Assembly: GCF_020520425.1 (NCBI RefSeq)
Contig: NC_079488.1
Location: forward strand, 90,067,285 to 90,131,284
Length of the DNA: 64,000 nucleotides
Direction: 5' to 3'
Source: Spinacia oleracea
Taxonomy: Eukaryota; Streptophyta; Magnoliopsida; Caryophyllales; Amaranthaceae
The notes under the pieces are model-generated. The model did no database searches. It was not told where the DNA came from and saw nothing but the letters and a program-made list of their open reading frames with translations. Shown here piece after piece: positions 22,501 through 35,110 of this stretch (position 1 is the stretch's first letter; every line of letters begins with the position of its first letter). The translations under genes and the position numbers were made by a program.

Positions 22501-25500
22501 GGCTTCTGATAAAGCAAAGAAGAAGTGGACTCTTGAGCTTCCATCTGACTCACATTTGCTATTATATCTATTTTGTGCTTTCCTGGAGTATCCAAAATGG
22601 ATGTTACATGTTGATCCGTCATCCTACTCTGGAGCTCTGTCTAGCAAGAATCCTTTATTCCTTGGAGTTCTGCCTCCTAAAGAAAGGTTTCCAGAGAAGT
22701 ATATAGCTGTAATATCAGTTGTCCCCTCAATACTTCATCCAGGATCCTTTGTCTTGGTGATTGGAAGACAATGCCCACCTGTATTCGTGATGTATTGGGA
22801 TAAAAAGTTGCAGTTCTGTCTTCAGGTAAAGTTATCAACTGAAACTTTTCTATTTTCCTCCTTATTTTTAAAGAAGATTGGTTTATTTAATTGGTTGATG
22901 TTATGAAGTTGTTTGTGCTGCATAGTTGTCATATCTGTCTGTTGCTCACCCTGTTACTTCGTTTGTATCAGAGTCAGTTTGCTTGGCAGATAGAATTCCC
23001 TGATTGTTATGTGTGCTCATGCTGCTTAGAGCTACAATTTTTATGTACTACTTGGAAAATAAAAATGAAAACCGGCCTATAGGAAAGTTGTGTTCTTTTG
23101 AAGTGATTCTTTTCTTTAATTGTCATCATATTTAATCAGGTATAGTTGTATAGACCCTGAGAACCTCTTTTCGGTGTTGGGAAGTTCGTAAAGCTTGTAG
23201 GCCTATAGAAAAAAATTGTCAATCAATCAATGTAAAGACATTTATCTTTTTGCATAGGATTTTAGTTATTACTGTGTAAAGTGTAGTTAAACAAGTGGAA
23301 GCTCATAAAAGAGAGAGATGTCATTTTGGTTGTTTGGCCATTCTAGGGAAGATAGCATGAATAGTGACAATCCAAATCCTTTAAATATTTGGAAAATTTT
23401 GGAGGAAAATATGACCTCGCTTTTTTCACAAATTCTTATTTACAACGGGTGTACAATAAATATTGTACATCTAAGTAAAAGTTAACACAAAATGCTTTAA
23501 AGTTAAGCTTATATAGGTAAAAGTTATTAATTTTTTAGTGATAAGTTTTTTTCATTTTAGTAAAAATTATTTCTTCAAAATCACTAATAATGTATAAAAT
23601 TAATCATTTAAACCTTTAATATGTTTTCTATCAACTATTATTTTACTAATATAAAAGTTAAACAAAACTAGGTTAAAGTTCCAAAAAAATGGGTAAAAGT
23701 TATCTTGGTGTACAATAAATTTATTGTACACCTTGTGCACGCAAGACCTTTTGCACTTTTTCCTCCTCTTCCTTCCGTTTGCCTCCACCATTGTCATCAA
23801 AACACACCATAAGTTTTAAATCCAAGATATTACCTTTCTCTTTCTTTGTTCGACTTGGTTATCCATTAGTTTAATAATGTTTGAAAAGATGAGTGAGTGT
23901 AAAAGTAAGATGGATAAAGTACGAGAGAGGGAAGATTGGATAGGATAATGCAAGCTCACTCTTCCCTCCCGCTCCCTTTCCTTCCACAATTATTATCCAC
24001 TGTGATATTGAGATTAGAAACTGCTTTTGTCCTCTTTTCTCGGTGCTGCGATACCATGTTTTTTGTAAAATAGTTCTTTCGTTTCTTTTTAGTTGCAGCA
24101 CTTTGTTTTTTTCACTATTCACATAATCTATTTTTATTTTTATTTTTTATGATCTATACTTAAAGAAGATATATCCATGTGGGATCTTGTTAGATTCGTC
24201 TTAAAATGTATTTTCTGAATACCAACTTTTTTATAGTTTTTGCTTCTCGATAATTAAAGATATGAATTGTTCAAGTTATGCACTGACAAGTGGGAAAAAC
24301 AAAGTGTTGCAACTAAAAGGAAACATAGGAAGTATATATTAACACTTTGTTGTATTGTCAGATAAAGGGAAACGAAGGTGAGGGAAAGGGGAGGAAGGTG
24401 GAGCTCCATTTTCCCTCCAAATCTCGCCAATTTAGGAGGGATCCTCCCTCCCCTTCCTTCCCCCAACCCCTTATACAAGGGAGCTTCTTTCCCTCCCTAT
24501 GTCCCATATCCAAACAAAGTGTAAGGGAGAGGAAAGAGAGTAGTTAAGAAAACTACTTAATTCATTCCATTTAAATTAGCCACAACATAAGCCATATATA
24601 GGCATAAGCGCATGACACACAAGTCTATAACAAGGGAAGCAAAATTCCATATTCCCATGGTCTAAGCAAAATTCCATATTCCCATGGTTAACACACAAAC
24701 TAATTGATACACTAACTCCATTCAACTCCTTATACTTTGCAACATACTTATTGACTTAGCAGCCAACAGACACACGTTCTTTAACTATAGGAATTCCTTT
24801 GAATTAATTAATCAACATGTAATGGATTAGTGATGGAAACATCATCTACCGATATTACTTTAATTTCTATACAAACTGGAAGTTCTGGTGCAAACAAGAC
24901 TAGCTACTTAGCTAGTAATACTCAGCAACCTAAACGCGAAGGCCAGTTATGCCAAAGGAAAATAAGACCTAAAAGTCACTTTGAGACATCCTTTTCGACC
25001 CCACCCAAATAAACAGAAGTAATTAAGGAGTTAAGTTGGGCTGGCCTTTGGTAAGACGTTTAGGATCAAGGGTCGACAGGTCAAGCATCCGAAAGAGAGG
25101 TTATTCAATGCAACAATGATGAGGTATAAAGTACTAATCCAAAAAATGAGGTTGATCTAAATACTAGAGTTAGTGCACACGACTCATTGCTAAAGCATGT
25201 GGAAGTTAAGTTGGGCTGGCCTTTGTTTAGATGTTAGGATCGAGGGTCAGGCAGATCAAGCATCCAAAGGAGAGGTTTTCCAATGCAACAATGCTGAGGT
25301 ATTAAGTACTAATCCCAAACGTGAGGTTGGTCTAAATACTAGAGTGAACTTACCGCAAACGACCCATTGTACCCCCCCCCCCCCCCACCCTAAAAAAATT
25401 GTTCACAGTTTTAACCCTTTTTTTCCCCTTTGCTTTTCTTTCAACGTAATTCTATTTTATCACTGTAGAAGTATTCATAATGTTGATTGTCGAACTTTCT

Positions 25501-25780
25501 TCATCCTCTTTTTGCAATGCATATTTTGGTTTTGTTTGTCTTCTGCTATGATCAAGGTTGTTTATATAAAATATTTGGCCATTTATTGGTGGATATTTTT
25601 CGAAAGTCTCAGCTTTCTGCCCTGTTTTCTATCCTTCAGGGAAGAACTGCACTATGGGATTCTATCTTGGTTCTATGCCACAAGATTAAGGTTTCCTATG
25701 GTGGGCTTGTTCGTGGTATGCATCTTGGCTCTTCTGCATTGAGCATCCTGCCTCTTCTTGAATCTGAAGAGGACAATTGA
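16554..25780 (+). CDS. TMEM209: TMEM209-like membrane protein (cytochrome b561-related N-terminal family)
   Basis: Seven exons with GT-AG borders and consistent phase: 16554-16771, 18895-18950, 19050-19915, 21841-22036, 22144-22329, 22449-22825, 25640-25780, giving 679 residues and no internal stop. The start ATG sits in a good context (CCACCATGG). The N-terminus has the conserved KPAKFAVYQNPALSAAL motif, a hydrophobic segment at about residues 50-69 and a second at about 92-113. A long Ser/Pro-rich region follows, then the conserved C-terminal region (SDSHLLLYLFCAFLEYPKWML, HPGSFVLVIGRQCPPVF, LCHKIKVSYGGLVRGMHLGSSALSILP). The animal homologue is a nuclear-envelope protein; the plant role is not well defined. 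The 56-base exon 2 is easily missed but is needed to keep phase and restores the family sequence. The length fits the plant family. Confidence 0.93.
16772..18894 (+). other. Intron 1 of the TMEM209-like gene
   Basis: 2.1 kb, AT-rich, with no recognisable exon, gene or complete transposon. Small open frames within it have no protein-like composition. Confidence 0.6.
21030..21580 (+). mobile_element. 5'-truncated RTE-type LINE in intron 3 of the TMEM209-like gene
   Basis: The last codons of a non-LTR reverse-transcriptase protein are visible at 21040-21190 (GRGRPKKTW, then MALDRIEWRERI), a well-known C-terminal signature of plant RTE LINEs. It ends in a GACCCCAAATCATTTTGGGA-like 3' region and a (TTG)n tail at about 21558-21580. 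RTE elements characteristically end in short microsatellites rather than poly-A. It lies in sense orientation within the intron 19916-21840. The upstream part of the LINE is missing. Confidence 0.75.
23441..23742. mobile_element. MITE-like unit with GTGTACAATAAAT ends
   Basis: Both ends carry small palindromic words: GTGTACAATAAATATTGTACA-like at 23451-23470 and GTGTACAATAAATTTATTGTACAC-like at 23709-23732. They flank about 230 bp of AT-rich DNA. No target duplication was identified, so class is not assigned. Confidence 0.4.
25028..25372 (+). repeat. Tandem duplication, about 170 bp per copy, in intron 6
   Basis: 25028-25195 and 25203-25372 are diverged copies: both start TTAAGTTGGGCTGGCCTTTG and both contain GGTCAAGCATCC/GATCAAGCATCC, TTCAATGCAACAATG-like and CTAAATACTAGAGT words. 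They differ at many positions, so the duplication is old. It ends immediately before the C-run. Confidence 0.85.
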
Positions 25781-27112
25781 ATCTTGTCATGGCTTTAATT
25801 CAATACATTATGAAGCCCCTCTTGCCATAGCTTACTTTGTTTCACATCCAGCTGATGACATACTACTTCAGTCATTGTCGCGATGCAGTTGTTTCGAGCA
25901 ACACTTGATTGTAGTTTTGTAAAATGCTCTGCCTAGTTAATTCGAGGATTGTACATTTTGCGTCTTTGTGTTAGTAGATTAATTGAGAATTTTAGTGTTT
26001 GGATATATATACAAAAATAATCTCTTATATTATAAATATAAATTGATGGGTTTCTAATTCATTATAGACATCCCCACAGTGAAGTTGCTAACTGCTAAGA
26101 TGGCATCCCTTATTCGAAAGGAAACAATGATAATATTTGATGCTAAGATGGCTTCTCCAATAGCAAAGGCTATAATGGTACAATTGCAAAAGGAATAAAA
26201 CGAGGGAGTTGCTTTGCAAAGTATGTTGCGCCAGTTTCAGGGTGTAGCGCAGCAGAGATCCTATGAGTCCCATAAAAGTGGCAAGGTCTTAGTTGTTTTT
26301 GCTTCAAACAAAACTTCAACCACTCTCCCTTGACTTTGGTCTTCTTCAGATCTTTTGCAATGATGCTATTGGTGATATGTTGTAGTTTTCTTGTGTTTTT
26401 ATGAGTCTGTTTATGAGTTGAGGATAATTAAGTGTTGTCCCTATGTAATTTTCGAAAAAGAAGGATGAAATGTTATTCTTGTGAAAATAAATGCCATAAA
26501 GTGTATCTTGTTCTTTCTTTGTCTGAACGCATTACGAATAATGATGTTATTGGGGCGGGTTTGGTGAATAAGATTGGTCATTTGGGAATCGAATTAAACG
26601 TGACCCACCGTCGGCGGTGATGGGGATTGTGTTGAAATTTTACCATCCGGAACTCCATAGTAGAAATATATTGGTAAAAAAAAGAAACTGGTAAGTATAC
26701 CATACAACACCATACATGTTCTTGAACCTAACAATTTGTGATGATGGAAATGCTGGTACATCATAAATATAGCTGTCCTTACAATTTAGAAACCCACAAT
26801 CCTCCCAGAAAACATCATGAGAAATTGCAAATGACGCAATTCCGTACTTGATCTTTCACAGGATTTCCTGCAATATGTTATTTTCTACTCCACCACTCAA
26901 GAAAGAGGCAAAATCTTGTTCATTTCAACACCAAAACTCTAACCAGATTTAAACTGCACACCCCACTATTTGTATAACGGAAAAAATTATACAAATGAAT
27001 CACTAATTAACAAGTTTTTCGATGGGAAAAACTCTGATTATCTTCTCCCGGTCTGAATCTTATGAAAATTCAGAACCACTTACCACACAATTCAAACAGG
27101 AGAGGCTCCATA
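25781..27112. other. Intergenic interval between the TMEM209-like and GNAT genes
   Basis: The two genes converge here. The first 280 bases are the likely 3' UTR of the TMEM209-like gene (TTGTAGTTTTGTAAAATGC and AT-rich sequence near 25910-26050). The rest has no recognisable coding region or complete transposon. Confidence 0.5.
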
Positions 27113-30100
27113 TCATTCACTGTTGCTTAATTCTAAATACATGCTATACGCATCTCGATCTGCTGAATAATACTTTGCTACCAAAGAGTCTATCTTGAAA
27201 CCAAGTTTCTTGTAAAGATCCACAGCAGGAGTTCTCGAGGGATCCACATGGAGGGATATCCTTTGAATTTTCCTACATTGGCATTTTAGAATTGCTGCTC
27301 TGAGCAGCGCTTCGCCATACCCTTGCCTTCTATATTTCTCTTTCACTAGTTTTCAACCAAGGGGAAAAATTGATTAAAATAAAAGAGACACAAATAAGTT
27401 TTTCAGTAATAAACTAACAGAGCTTTAGTGTCGCAGCCCTAACAACAGACTACAACTTTCTACTTAAAATCCCCAAAAACATGAATATTAAATATCTCAA
27501 ATGAGGCAGTCAGAACACGACACAACCTACTTTAGCTCATCGTCTTGGCTATTGGCATTTTAATCCGGTAATCAAACATGCATCACAAATCACGTCAACC
27601 TAAAAATAAGAGGTTTGAAAAATGGGTTCATCAACTACTTGGAGAAAATGAAAGACCTTAGGTTCAACCAAGCACGACAGTCTACAAAGTACACACTGTC
27701 AACTTTCCAACCATAAGAAGCAATGAAGGCGGCTAATAGGAAGAACTTATTATCAATCATCTGTACTAATCACCTATGTCCATATTTTGTCCACAATTCC
27801 AGCTTTAATTAATTGGTTGAACATTGAAACTAAATGGCTCATAAAAGCCATCAGCAACAAACAAAAACACTCAGACAGCTCACAGCAAAATACCAATTCT
27901 AATTTCGTTAAGGATCAGATATACACAAGTATTTGAGAATAGAAACAACACATTCCACGTCAGTTATGATAGATCAAAGGCACAAACACCTAACATCCGT
28001 AATTCTGCAGTATGATGGGGGAGGCAAGATCTGGTTTTAAAACAAGTCAGAAATACATAGAACATAATCATCGGATAAAGAAGTATATATTCAGGATGAC
28101 CCATTCAATTTCGCTCAGAAAAACAAATTAATAATTCGGTGATCCATTCCAACATTTTTTATGGTGAAGACTAAAACAAGGTGATCCACTATCTCTCCTC
28201 TTCAATGCCGACTCCATGAATTTCCTAGAGTAATTTTGAGAGTCACTTTAAAGCGTTCTTGATTTTAGATTTCATCTAAAATGTGCTAAGTGAGGAATTA
28301 TTAATTACTCCCCCCGTCACGGAATACTCGCACAGTTTTGACTGGACACGCTTGTCAATGCACAACTTTGACCACCAATATCTTTTACTACAAATTATAA
28401 AAGCTTATAAAATATTAACATTTTTGAAAATATATATTAAGATGAAGCCAACAACATATTATATACAAACATTTATTTCATATAATAGAAATAAAACAAG
28501 TCAAAGTGAATTATGTGAATAATGCAAAAAGTCAAAACGGTGCGAGTATTCCAGGAAGGAGGGAGTACTATTTCACAAAATATTGCAGATATTTAGGTTG
28601 TGTTCCCTTCACGTGAATTTTACTTATCTTACCTTATCTTATTATATCTTAGCTTAACTTATTAGTCTTTATCTTATCTTATTTATATCTTCTTATTAGC
28701 CCTTACCTTATTTTCTCATTAGCCCTGGACTTATTAGACCTTACTAGATCTTGTTGAAACTTATTAGACCTTAATAGAACTTATAAAGTATAACTTTTCA
28801 AACTTATTAGACCTTTATCTTATCTTATCTGAACTTATCTGACTTTCAAATAAGTGGAAAACATAACCTTAATATGAATGAGCAGAACTTCATTGCATAT
28901 CATAAGGTTAAGGTTATGTACATTTGACCCCTAACCCAAGCAGGACAGAGCCTCTTTAGAGGTATAAGAGATCTGGATCTGGATGGATGAATTTCTATTT
29001 CCATAAGGAGATATATGAGCTTTCATGAAATTTTTAGTGGTCATAAGGCTTATAATGCTAACATTTTAGTGCTCTTTAGTCAGAGTGCCATGGCATGTGA
29101 AGAAGAAAAATAGTGGATTATTTAAGCTTCCAGGAACAAAGATGGGGAGGCTTGCCAAAAATGGCAGAAATAAGCAAATCTGGATGATTAAGACTATGTC
29201 AAATGTGAAAAGATAGCAAGGACACAAAACACACGGATTTGGTTAAACAAAAGCTACTACCCTCAAAAACATTATGGGGTAAGCTGATGCTTGCTATATG
29301 GTTGAAATGGTTTATAAGAGCATTTAAAAGTAATAGTAGTTTCAGTAAAGTTCGTGAAGTTGTTTGCACTAGGCTATCCAACTCACTAAGGCGTACAAGC
29401 TAAGAAACCCAAGTGACCCAGAAACTCATAGGACAATTAATGATTTAGACTATATAATTATATTTATACACTTTGACATGCACTACAAGAGAATTTTAAC
29501 TATTCTTTCATGACATTTATGTCTTGATGCAGGAGCATGCGTGACTCTCTTCTAATAGCTTAATTAGTAACTTAGATTCCGTGTTTTTACCATTCTATCC
29601 GGGATGCGATTTTTGGGTTTAAAACACCTTAGTACACTCATTTTGTAATTGGATTCCATGTTGCTTTTCGAATTTGTTTTAGGTGTTTCAAATTCGATTA
29701 CGAATTCATTTCCTTTCAAAAGGAATCATAGTTCATTTAGGAGTTGATTTTTGCTTAGAACTTAAGTAAGTTTGTAATCTGATTCATTAGGATCTAGAAC
29801 TCTTTTGTAAGCCTATATACACCAAAGTTGCACATGTGCATCTTGGCCTTGGTTTATAGTTCTCTACCTACTGGAAAAGGCTCTGTTCGTGTGTTCATGG
29901 AAATCGAACCAACCCACTCTATCCTATTACAGAAACTGTTGAATTGTAGAAAACGGTCAACTACAGCTGTGCCACTTAAATAGGCTGGTAATGTACCTTA
30001 CCTCCTCTTAATGGTGCTTAGCTAAAGAATGGTAGATATCAACTACTCATAATAAGCTTCATGCTATATAAATTCACAAGGGAAAATTTCCCCATGGACC

Positions 30101-32514
30101 TTTTTCAAGGAATCTAAAGTGTTACAATGATTCAGTGAAGCCAGGGCATATTAAATTGCAGAACCGTGTTTCCTTAAAAAAAAGGAAGGGTGAAGTGGGT
30201 GATCAAGAATGGGACAAGTTAGGAAAAAATGAGGATTTTTCTGGAACAAAAATGTGTTACAAGCTCCCTGATTTACACCACTTCACAATTCACAGCTCAA
30301 ACAAGCCTACAAGGAAAATGTGGATATTAATGACATATTGATGGTCTCGGGTAGGATACAACTGGAAAAAGTGGTTGAACTCGGAGATGTTGAAAGTCAT
30401 GATCACAAACATGTGTTACAAACCCTTCCTAGAAAGTGGGGGAAATTGTTACTACTAAGCCTAGTTGTTCTGGTGTTTGGTTGTATTGTCCACTCTTGGT
30501 AAATAATAACAATTTTTATTTGGCAAAAAAAAAAAAAAGACAAACGTGTTACAAGCTCCCTGATTTACAACACTTCACAATTCAAAGCTCAAGCACGTGT
30601 ATAAGGAAAATGTGGATGTTATTGACATGTTGATGGTCTCGGGTAGGATAGAATTGGAAAAATTGGTTGAACTTGGAAATCTTGAAAGTCATGATCACAA
30701 TCTGAACACACCCGGAGACATTCTTGAACGAATAGCACAACAGAAAGAGCGTAGTAGCTGTACTACAGCTTGGAGGCACTAAGAAATAATGGAGAAGGTG
30801 AACCTTTTACACGTAGAGGAAGCACTCATGCATCAAGGAAAAAGGTTGTCAAATAATTATCCCTGTCAAGTACAAAATTTCATCTGGCAAATGTCATGAC
30901 TGCTTTACCTCTAATGGTCAATGTGTGAGGCAAGGAAAAGAGGTGAATGAAAGCTGTCCAAATTTTTAAGAAAAACATTAAAATACACCTTTCTTGACTG
31001 CTGTTACACAGACAATTTGGAACTTGCCACCCCTTAAGGTGGCCATTGCCTTCATTCTCAGGTGCGCTTAAAAAGTGGTGCAGCGCCATGCTAACCAATA
31101 GCAATAAGAAAGAATAATGAGATAAGGTGACCCTGGTGGCCTGTTCCATGTAATTTGAGCCTAAACTTTGGGTTTTGATCAGTCGCAAAAAACACCTTGG
31201 TTTTGATTAATAATGAAGGCAGTCTTTCGTGAGAGTACACATTTCATTCAACACCTTTAAAGTACAAGTAACAAGTTCATGCAAGTGCCATCATGCTTAA
31301 GAAAATGCATATAAGGTTATTGAAAAAAAAATTGAGTTTGTCATTGGCATGGTGATCTAAGCTTGAAAGCATTAGTTTGGCATTCTAGGGACTGCTTGCA
31401 ACATTTTTAGGTGAAACAAACTGAGGCCTTAGCTACTAGATTTGATAGGATAACAATTCATAAAGGGTTTCATTGATATCATGCTCAAACATGATAACTT
31501 GAAAAGCATTCCTACTAAACAAGCATTGCAAAGATAGATCAGCTTACGGATCATCCTAAAGGGTGACATAAGCCTTCATGCTATCTTTTGTGTACCTTGT
31601 TCTTTCTCTCGAGTAAAAAGGGAAGGGATGAGTTGGTTAATGCCTTTGATAAAGGTAATTTTATTTCCTTTTAAAGAGGTGAGGGTTTGGATAAGAGAGC
31701 CCCCTCCAGAGATTGAAGGTCCGGTATCAATTCGTGTACCAGCTTCATATTGGCTTTTAAATTTCAATATATTTACTGATCCACGATACAGAAAGTTGTA
31801 TATGTATTCTGATCATCTTTATATTGGCTTTTAAGTTTCAATTTATTTATCTGATCAATCATATAGAAAGTATAAATATTGTGTGCCTGTGCCTAAACTT
31901 TGGGTTTTGATCAGAGACAGAAGTTTGGGTTACATAATATGGATTCTGCCTTCAAAGTTAAAATCCAATTTCCTAATCAAAATGAAAGTGCAAGATGAGT
32001 AAACCTACATAATCCGTGGCAAAAGTATTTAGAAGAAGCATGAGTGATAGGGTCTGTTGCCTGTTGGGGGGGAAGTCTACTTTACCAATAAAAGTAAAGG
32101 CACATCTTTAATGTTCAATCAAGTAACACAGAACTTCCAAACTAAAGCAATGCCCAGACATATTCAAGAGAAATCAAACTTTGAAGCAAAGAGTAGTGAT
32201 AAATGAACAACAACTGCAACAAAAGAAATCCAACATTAAAACAGCAAAAAGAGGGATAAAATTGAACCTGCAAGCTTAGTAATAAGGGCAAATAACGAAG
32301 ACGGCCACGAGTACATAGCATATCCAGCAACTTCACCATCAACATAAGCATAAACTAATCCACCATTCTTTTTCCGAAGTTCATCATCAAACGACTTCGA
32401 TAACGACTCATGTTTAGGAAAGATTTTCTTCTCTATCCTCACCACATCCTCCACTACTTTTGAATAATTTGCTGAATTCCTGTTCAACTCTGTAATTACC
32501 CCTTCACCAATCAT
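27113..32514 (-). CDS. GNAT-family N-acetyltransferase
   Basis: Two exons on the minus strand: 32514-32268 and 27345-27113, joined through a GT-AG intron of 4.9 kb in matching phase (G|TG makes a Val codon), giving 159 residues. Exon 1 encodes the N-terminal half with the beta strands YAYVDGEVAGYAMYSWP. Exon 2 opens with acetyl-CoA-binding motif A, RRQGYGEALL (R/Q-x-x-G-x-G/A pattern, residues 88-97). It continues with ISLHVDPSRTPAVDLYKKLGF, the usual motif B region with the conserved Tyr, and a DAYSMYLEL end. It should transfer an acetyl group from acetyl-CoA to an amine; the substrate cannot be told from sequence. It resembles small plant RimI/N-alpha-acetyltransferase-like proteins in length and order. 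No signal peptide is evident. Confidence 0.88.
28308..28565. mobile_element. Stowaway-type MITE
   Basis: 258 bp bounded by TA at 28306-28307 and 28566-28567. Terminal inverted repeats: left CTCCCCCCGTCACGGAATAC, and the right end is the complement of CTCCCTCCTTCCTGGAATAC, both running on into CTCGCAC.GTTTTGAC. This is the Stowaway (Tc1/mariner) consensus form. The internal segment also appears inverted at 48105-48285. Confidence 0.92.
28596..28868. mobile_element. PIF/Harbinger-like MITE
   Basis: 273 bp with TTA on both sides (28593-28595 and 28869-28871). The ends are GGTTGTGTTC... and ...AACATAACC, an imperfect inverted repeat. The interior is made of CTTATCTTATTTATATC and ACTTATTAGACC words repeated many times. 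It lies only 28 bp from the Stowaway element. Confidence 0.78.
30254..30700 (+). repeat. Direct repeat of 155 bp in the GNAT intron
   Basis: 30254-30408 and 30546-30700 are clear copies: both start GTGTTACAAGCTCCCTGATT and end GAAAGTCATGATCACAA, and the GATGGTCTCGGGTAGGATA word is shared. They differ at roughly one position in ten. A poly-A run (30523-30538) precedes copy 2, which hints at a retroposed or slipped origin. Confidence 0.85.
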
Positions 32515-34814
32515 ACCCGTCTTTCCCTTTTATAGAAATCTCACAACTGACAACATAATTATAATTTCAAATCAATTCTTATCAACATTGATTATATAAC
32601 TTCTATACCAAAAAGAACGAACAAAGAATCTAATCGAAGTATACGCACATGCTAAATTAATGTCACGATTAAACTGAAATCTATTAGTAGTGTCAAGTTG
32701 TGGTTTCAAACAGCAAAAATCTTGTAATTAAAATAAAATAAAATCTGGAGATGTAGAATAAAAAAAAGCTCATGTAATCAGAACCCGTGAATTATACTAA
32801 TATTTCATAATTAAATTCGAATAAGAAACCATAAATTGGTTCCACAAAGCAAGTGATACGAATAAGTTTTATGGAAGTTTAAAAATTTGCAGTAGGAGAA
32901 GAAGAGGAAGAACCTGAATAGGTTGCTGAACTAGAACATAAAGAAACTATGACAATACTACTCCCTACTATTTTTTGTGTATATATACCCAGATTTTATT
33001 TTTTTACTTATTCGTTTCTAAAAAGAGATTGGCAAAGAAAAAGCAGAGAAGAGGTGCTCTTTGAATCTGCCATTGAAGAAAAGGAACATGGATTAGATAG
33101 AAGTTTAATTAGCTCAATTAAGGGGCTAATTAGGTTTTACCTAGATTAGATCCCGTGCACGCACGGATTTTGATAATTTTTTCACAAAATATTTAACCGA
33201 ATATCTCTCAAACTACTGCATAGTTATAGCATTTTTAACTTACCCGCTTAAATTTATTTATCTAATATGCATATTTAAAATGCTAATATGGTAATTTAAC
33301 CAAAATATTGAGTGATATATTTTGCATTATAAATATAGCGATTTGACTAAAATATACTAATTTTGAATAATTATTATTACGTCGTATCTATTATTGCCAT
33401 AGTTTATAAACTAAAATTTGTTTCCATACATAAATAGTTTATAAAAAAAAGTAGAGAATAAAAATAAAATAAAACACATACATTTTTTTGGGAAAGTGAT
33501 TTTTGGCTGGAAAAAATCGCACCAGGAATTGACACGTGTCATTCCCGGTGTCTCTTTTAGTATATAGTAATAGATTATCATTAAAATTAACTGCGCTAAG
33601 ATTAACGAGGGAAGCATATCGGGTGAAAACTTGGAAGAAAGGCGCAAAAATGGAAGGGGGGGGGGGGTGGGGAAATCAAAATAAATGGAAATGTTTGGTA
33701 AGTGACGACAATCTTAGCAATTAAGGTCCGTTTGAGCAAGGTTAGTTTTGAAATTGAAAACAATTCATTTGAATTCAACATTATCGATTTAATTGAGTTA
33801 TGCATGGGGGATCAAAATCAATAAAGTTTCAGGAGCGAAAACCTAAAGTTTAGGGATTTCTAGAATTCGTCAGCCGGTATTTCAACCCTCTCCAATTTGT
33901 AGCATATTGTTCGTGAATATCATTGAAGATCGTCGATCTGAATCCCGAATCAAAGGTAATTTATTTTCATCAATTCTTTTCATCAACTATTGGTGTTGTT
34001 GAAAAACATTTTCTTTGTTGGTTGTACTATGAATGAACTGTTGCATGTGATCATGATGTTGAACATTTACTGTTGAAGTGTTTTGAAGATGTGCCCTTAG
34101 TCTCCTTACTATTTAAGTGTCTTGTTGATGATAATGATCATTGGTATGTTGGGTTTATTGAAGCGCATAATTGTAAATGTATAAATGTGTACAAGGTATT
34201 GTGTAGTATGAGTATCTTAATGAGAATATGAATGTCGAATGTGGATACAAGGCAATTTTAATGCAAGGTCTAGTGTGAGAGGTAAATGGGTGTTCGTTAA
34301 AAGATGGATTGTATTTAGTTGGTTGTTGGATTGATGGGTCCTGACTCCTGAAGTAGATATAGTGGGATGTTGGATTTTTATCATGTTGTTTAGCAATGCT
34401 TTTAGCCTGGGAGTCTTATATATTCTTGCATACTTACTCCGTCATATAGGATGTACAATCTGTTTAATTTGTTTTACTGTGGAAGTTGGATGGGCGCTTT
34501 TAAATTAAATCAACCGAGGATTTCTAGCTGTGCTCCATAGCATTTTATTGGATTTGTCTAAAGACTTACATAATACTACCATTTTTTTAATAGTTTTTAC
34601 TAATTGATAATTTAAGATATTAATAGTTGAAGTTATTTACTAACAACCGTGAAAATAAAAGTGGTTTGTCCAAAAAAAATGGAATAAGTAGTAAACAAGA
34701 AAAATGATGCGCGACTACGTAATCCTCTCCACTTCAAAGAACTCCTCCAAATATTTTGGGCTAAGAAATTGACTTGTATTTTAGTCGATTTTTAATAAAT
34801 CTCTGTTACGGAGT

Positions 34815-35110
34815 ACTATACTAAAAGAGAGGCAAATTGATGTGGAGCTGACAAATGCCGCTCTGATTTGCCTCTTTTATAATATTGGTAATTAACCTAT
34901 GATAAAAATAATTAATATACTTTGTATACATTTTACATAAAATCTTCTAATTACTCATGGTAATAATCTATTATACTACGAATTACTTATTTACTCATGT
35001 CAATAAATTTCTTAATTTAAATCTATACACTCCGTACTATTCTAAAAGAGAGGCAAATCGATGTAGATATGACTAATATCGCTCTCTGATTTGACTCTCT
35101 TATAACATAA
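34815..35110. repeat. Two copies of an 80-bp hairpin-forming repeat
   Basis: 34815-34890 and 35033-35110 both read ACTAT.CTAAAAGAGAGGCAAAT, then a short loop, then ATTTG(C/A)CTCT.TTATAA, so each copy can fold on itself. The AAAGAGAGGCAAAT arm is complementary to the ATTTGCCTCTTTT arm in the first copy and partly so in the second. This looks like a miniature element; no duplication was found. Confidence 0.55.

Larger units (their letters stand above)
22826..25639 (+). other. Intron 6 of the TMEM209-like gene, repeat-rich
   Basis: 2.8 kb. It contains a MITE-like segment (23441-23742), a small duplicated 24-mer (24637-24660 and 24664-24687), a 170-bp tandem duplication (25028-25372) and a run of about 15 C at 25374-25386. 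No additional exon is needed, because exon 6 ends and exon 7 begins in phase 0. Confidence 0.7.
27346..32267 (-). other. 4.9-kb intron of the GNAT gene
   Basis: Holds a Stowaway MITE (28308-28565), a Harbinger-like MITE (28596-28868) and a diverged 155-bp direct repeat (30254-30700). A stretch near 29580-29940, with a TATATA-like word and an unspliced look, could be an old LTR remnant (low confidence). The 23-base word starting CCTAAACTTTGGGTTTTG recurs at about 31160 and 31890. No coding sequence was recognised. Confidence 0.6.

Noticed and set aside
29580-29940. Solo LTR in the GNAT intron
   Set aside because: TATA-like word and LTR-like look, but no matching TG...CA ends or 5-bp duplication could be found.
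33840-33965. Untranslated first exon of an unknown gene
   Set aside because: It has a donor-like GTAATTT after a UTR-like stretch, but no downstream coding exon was found in the following kilobases.
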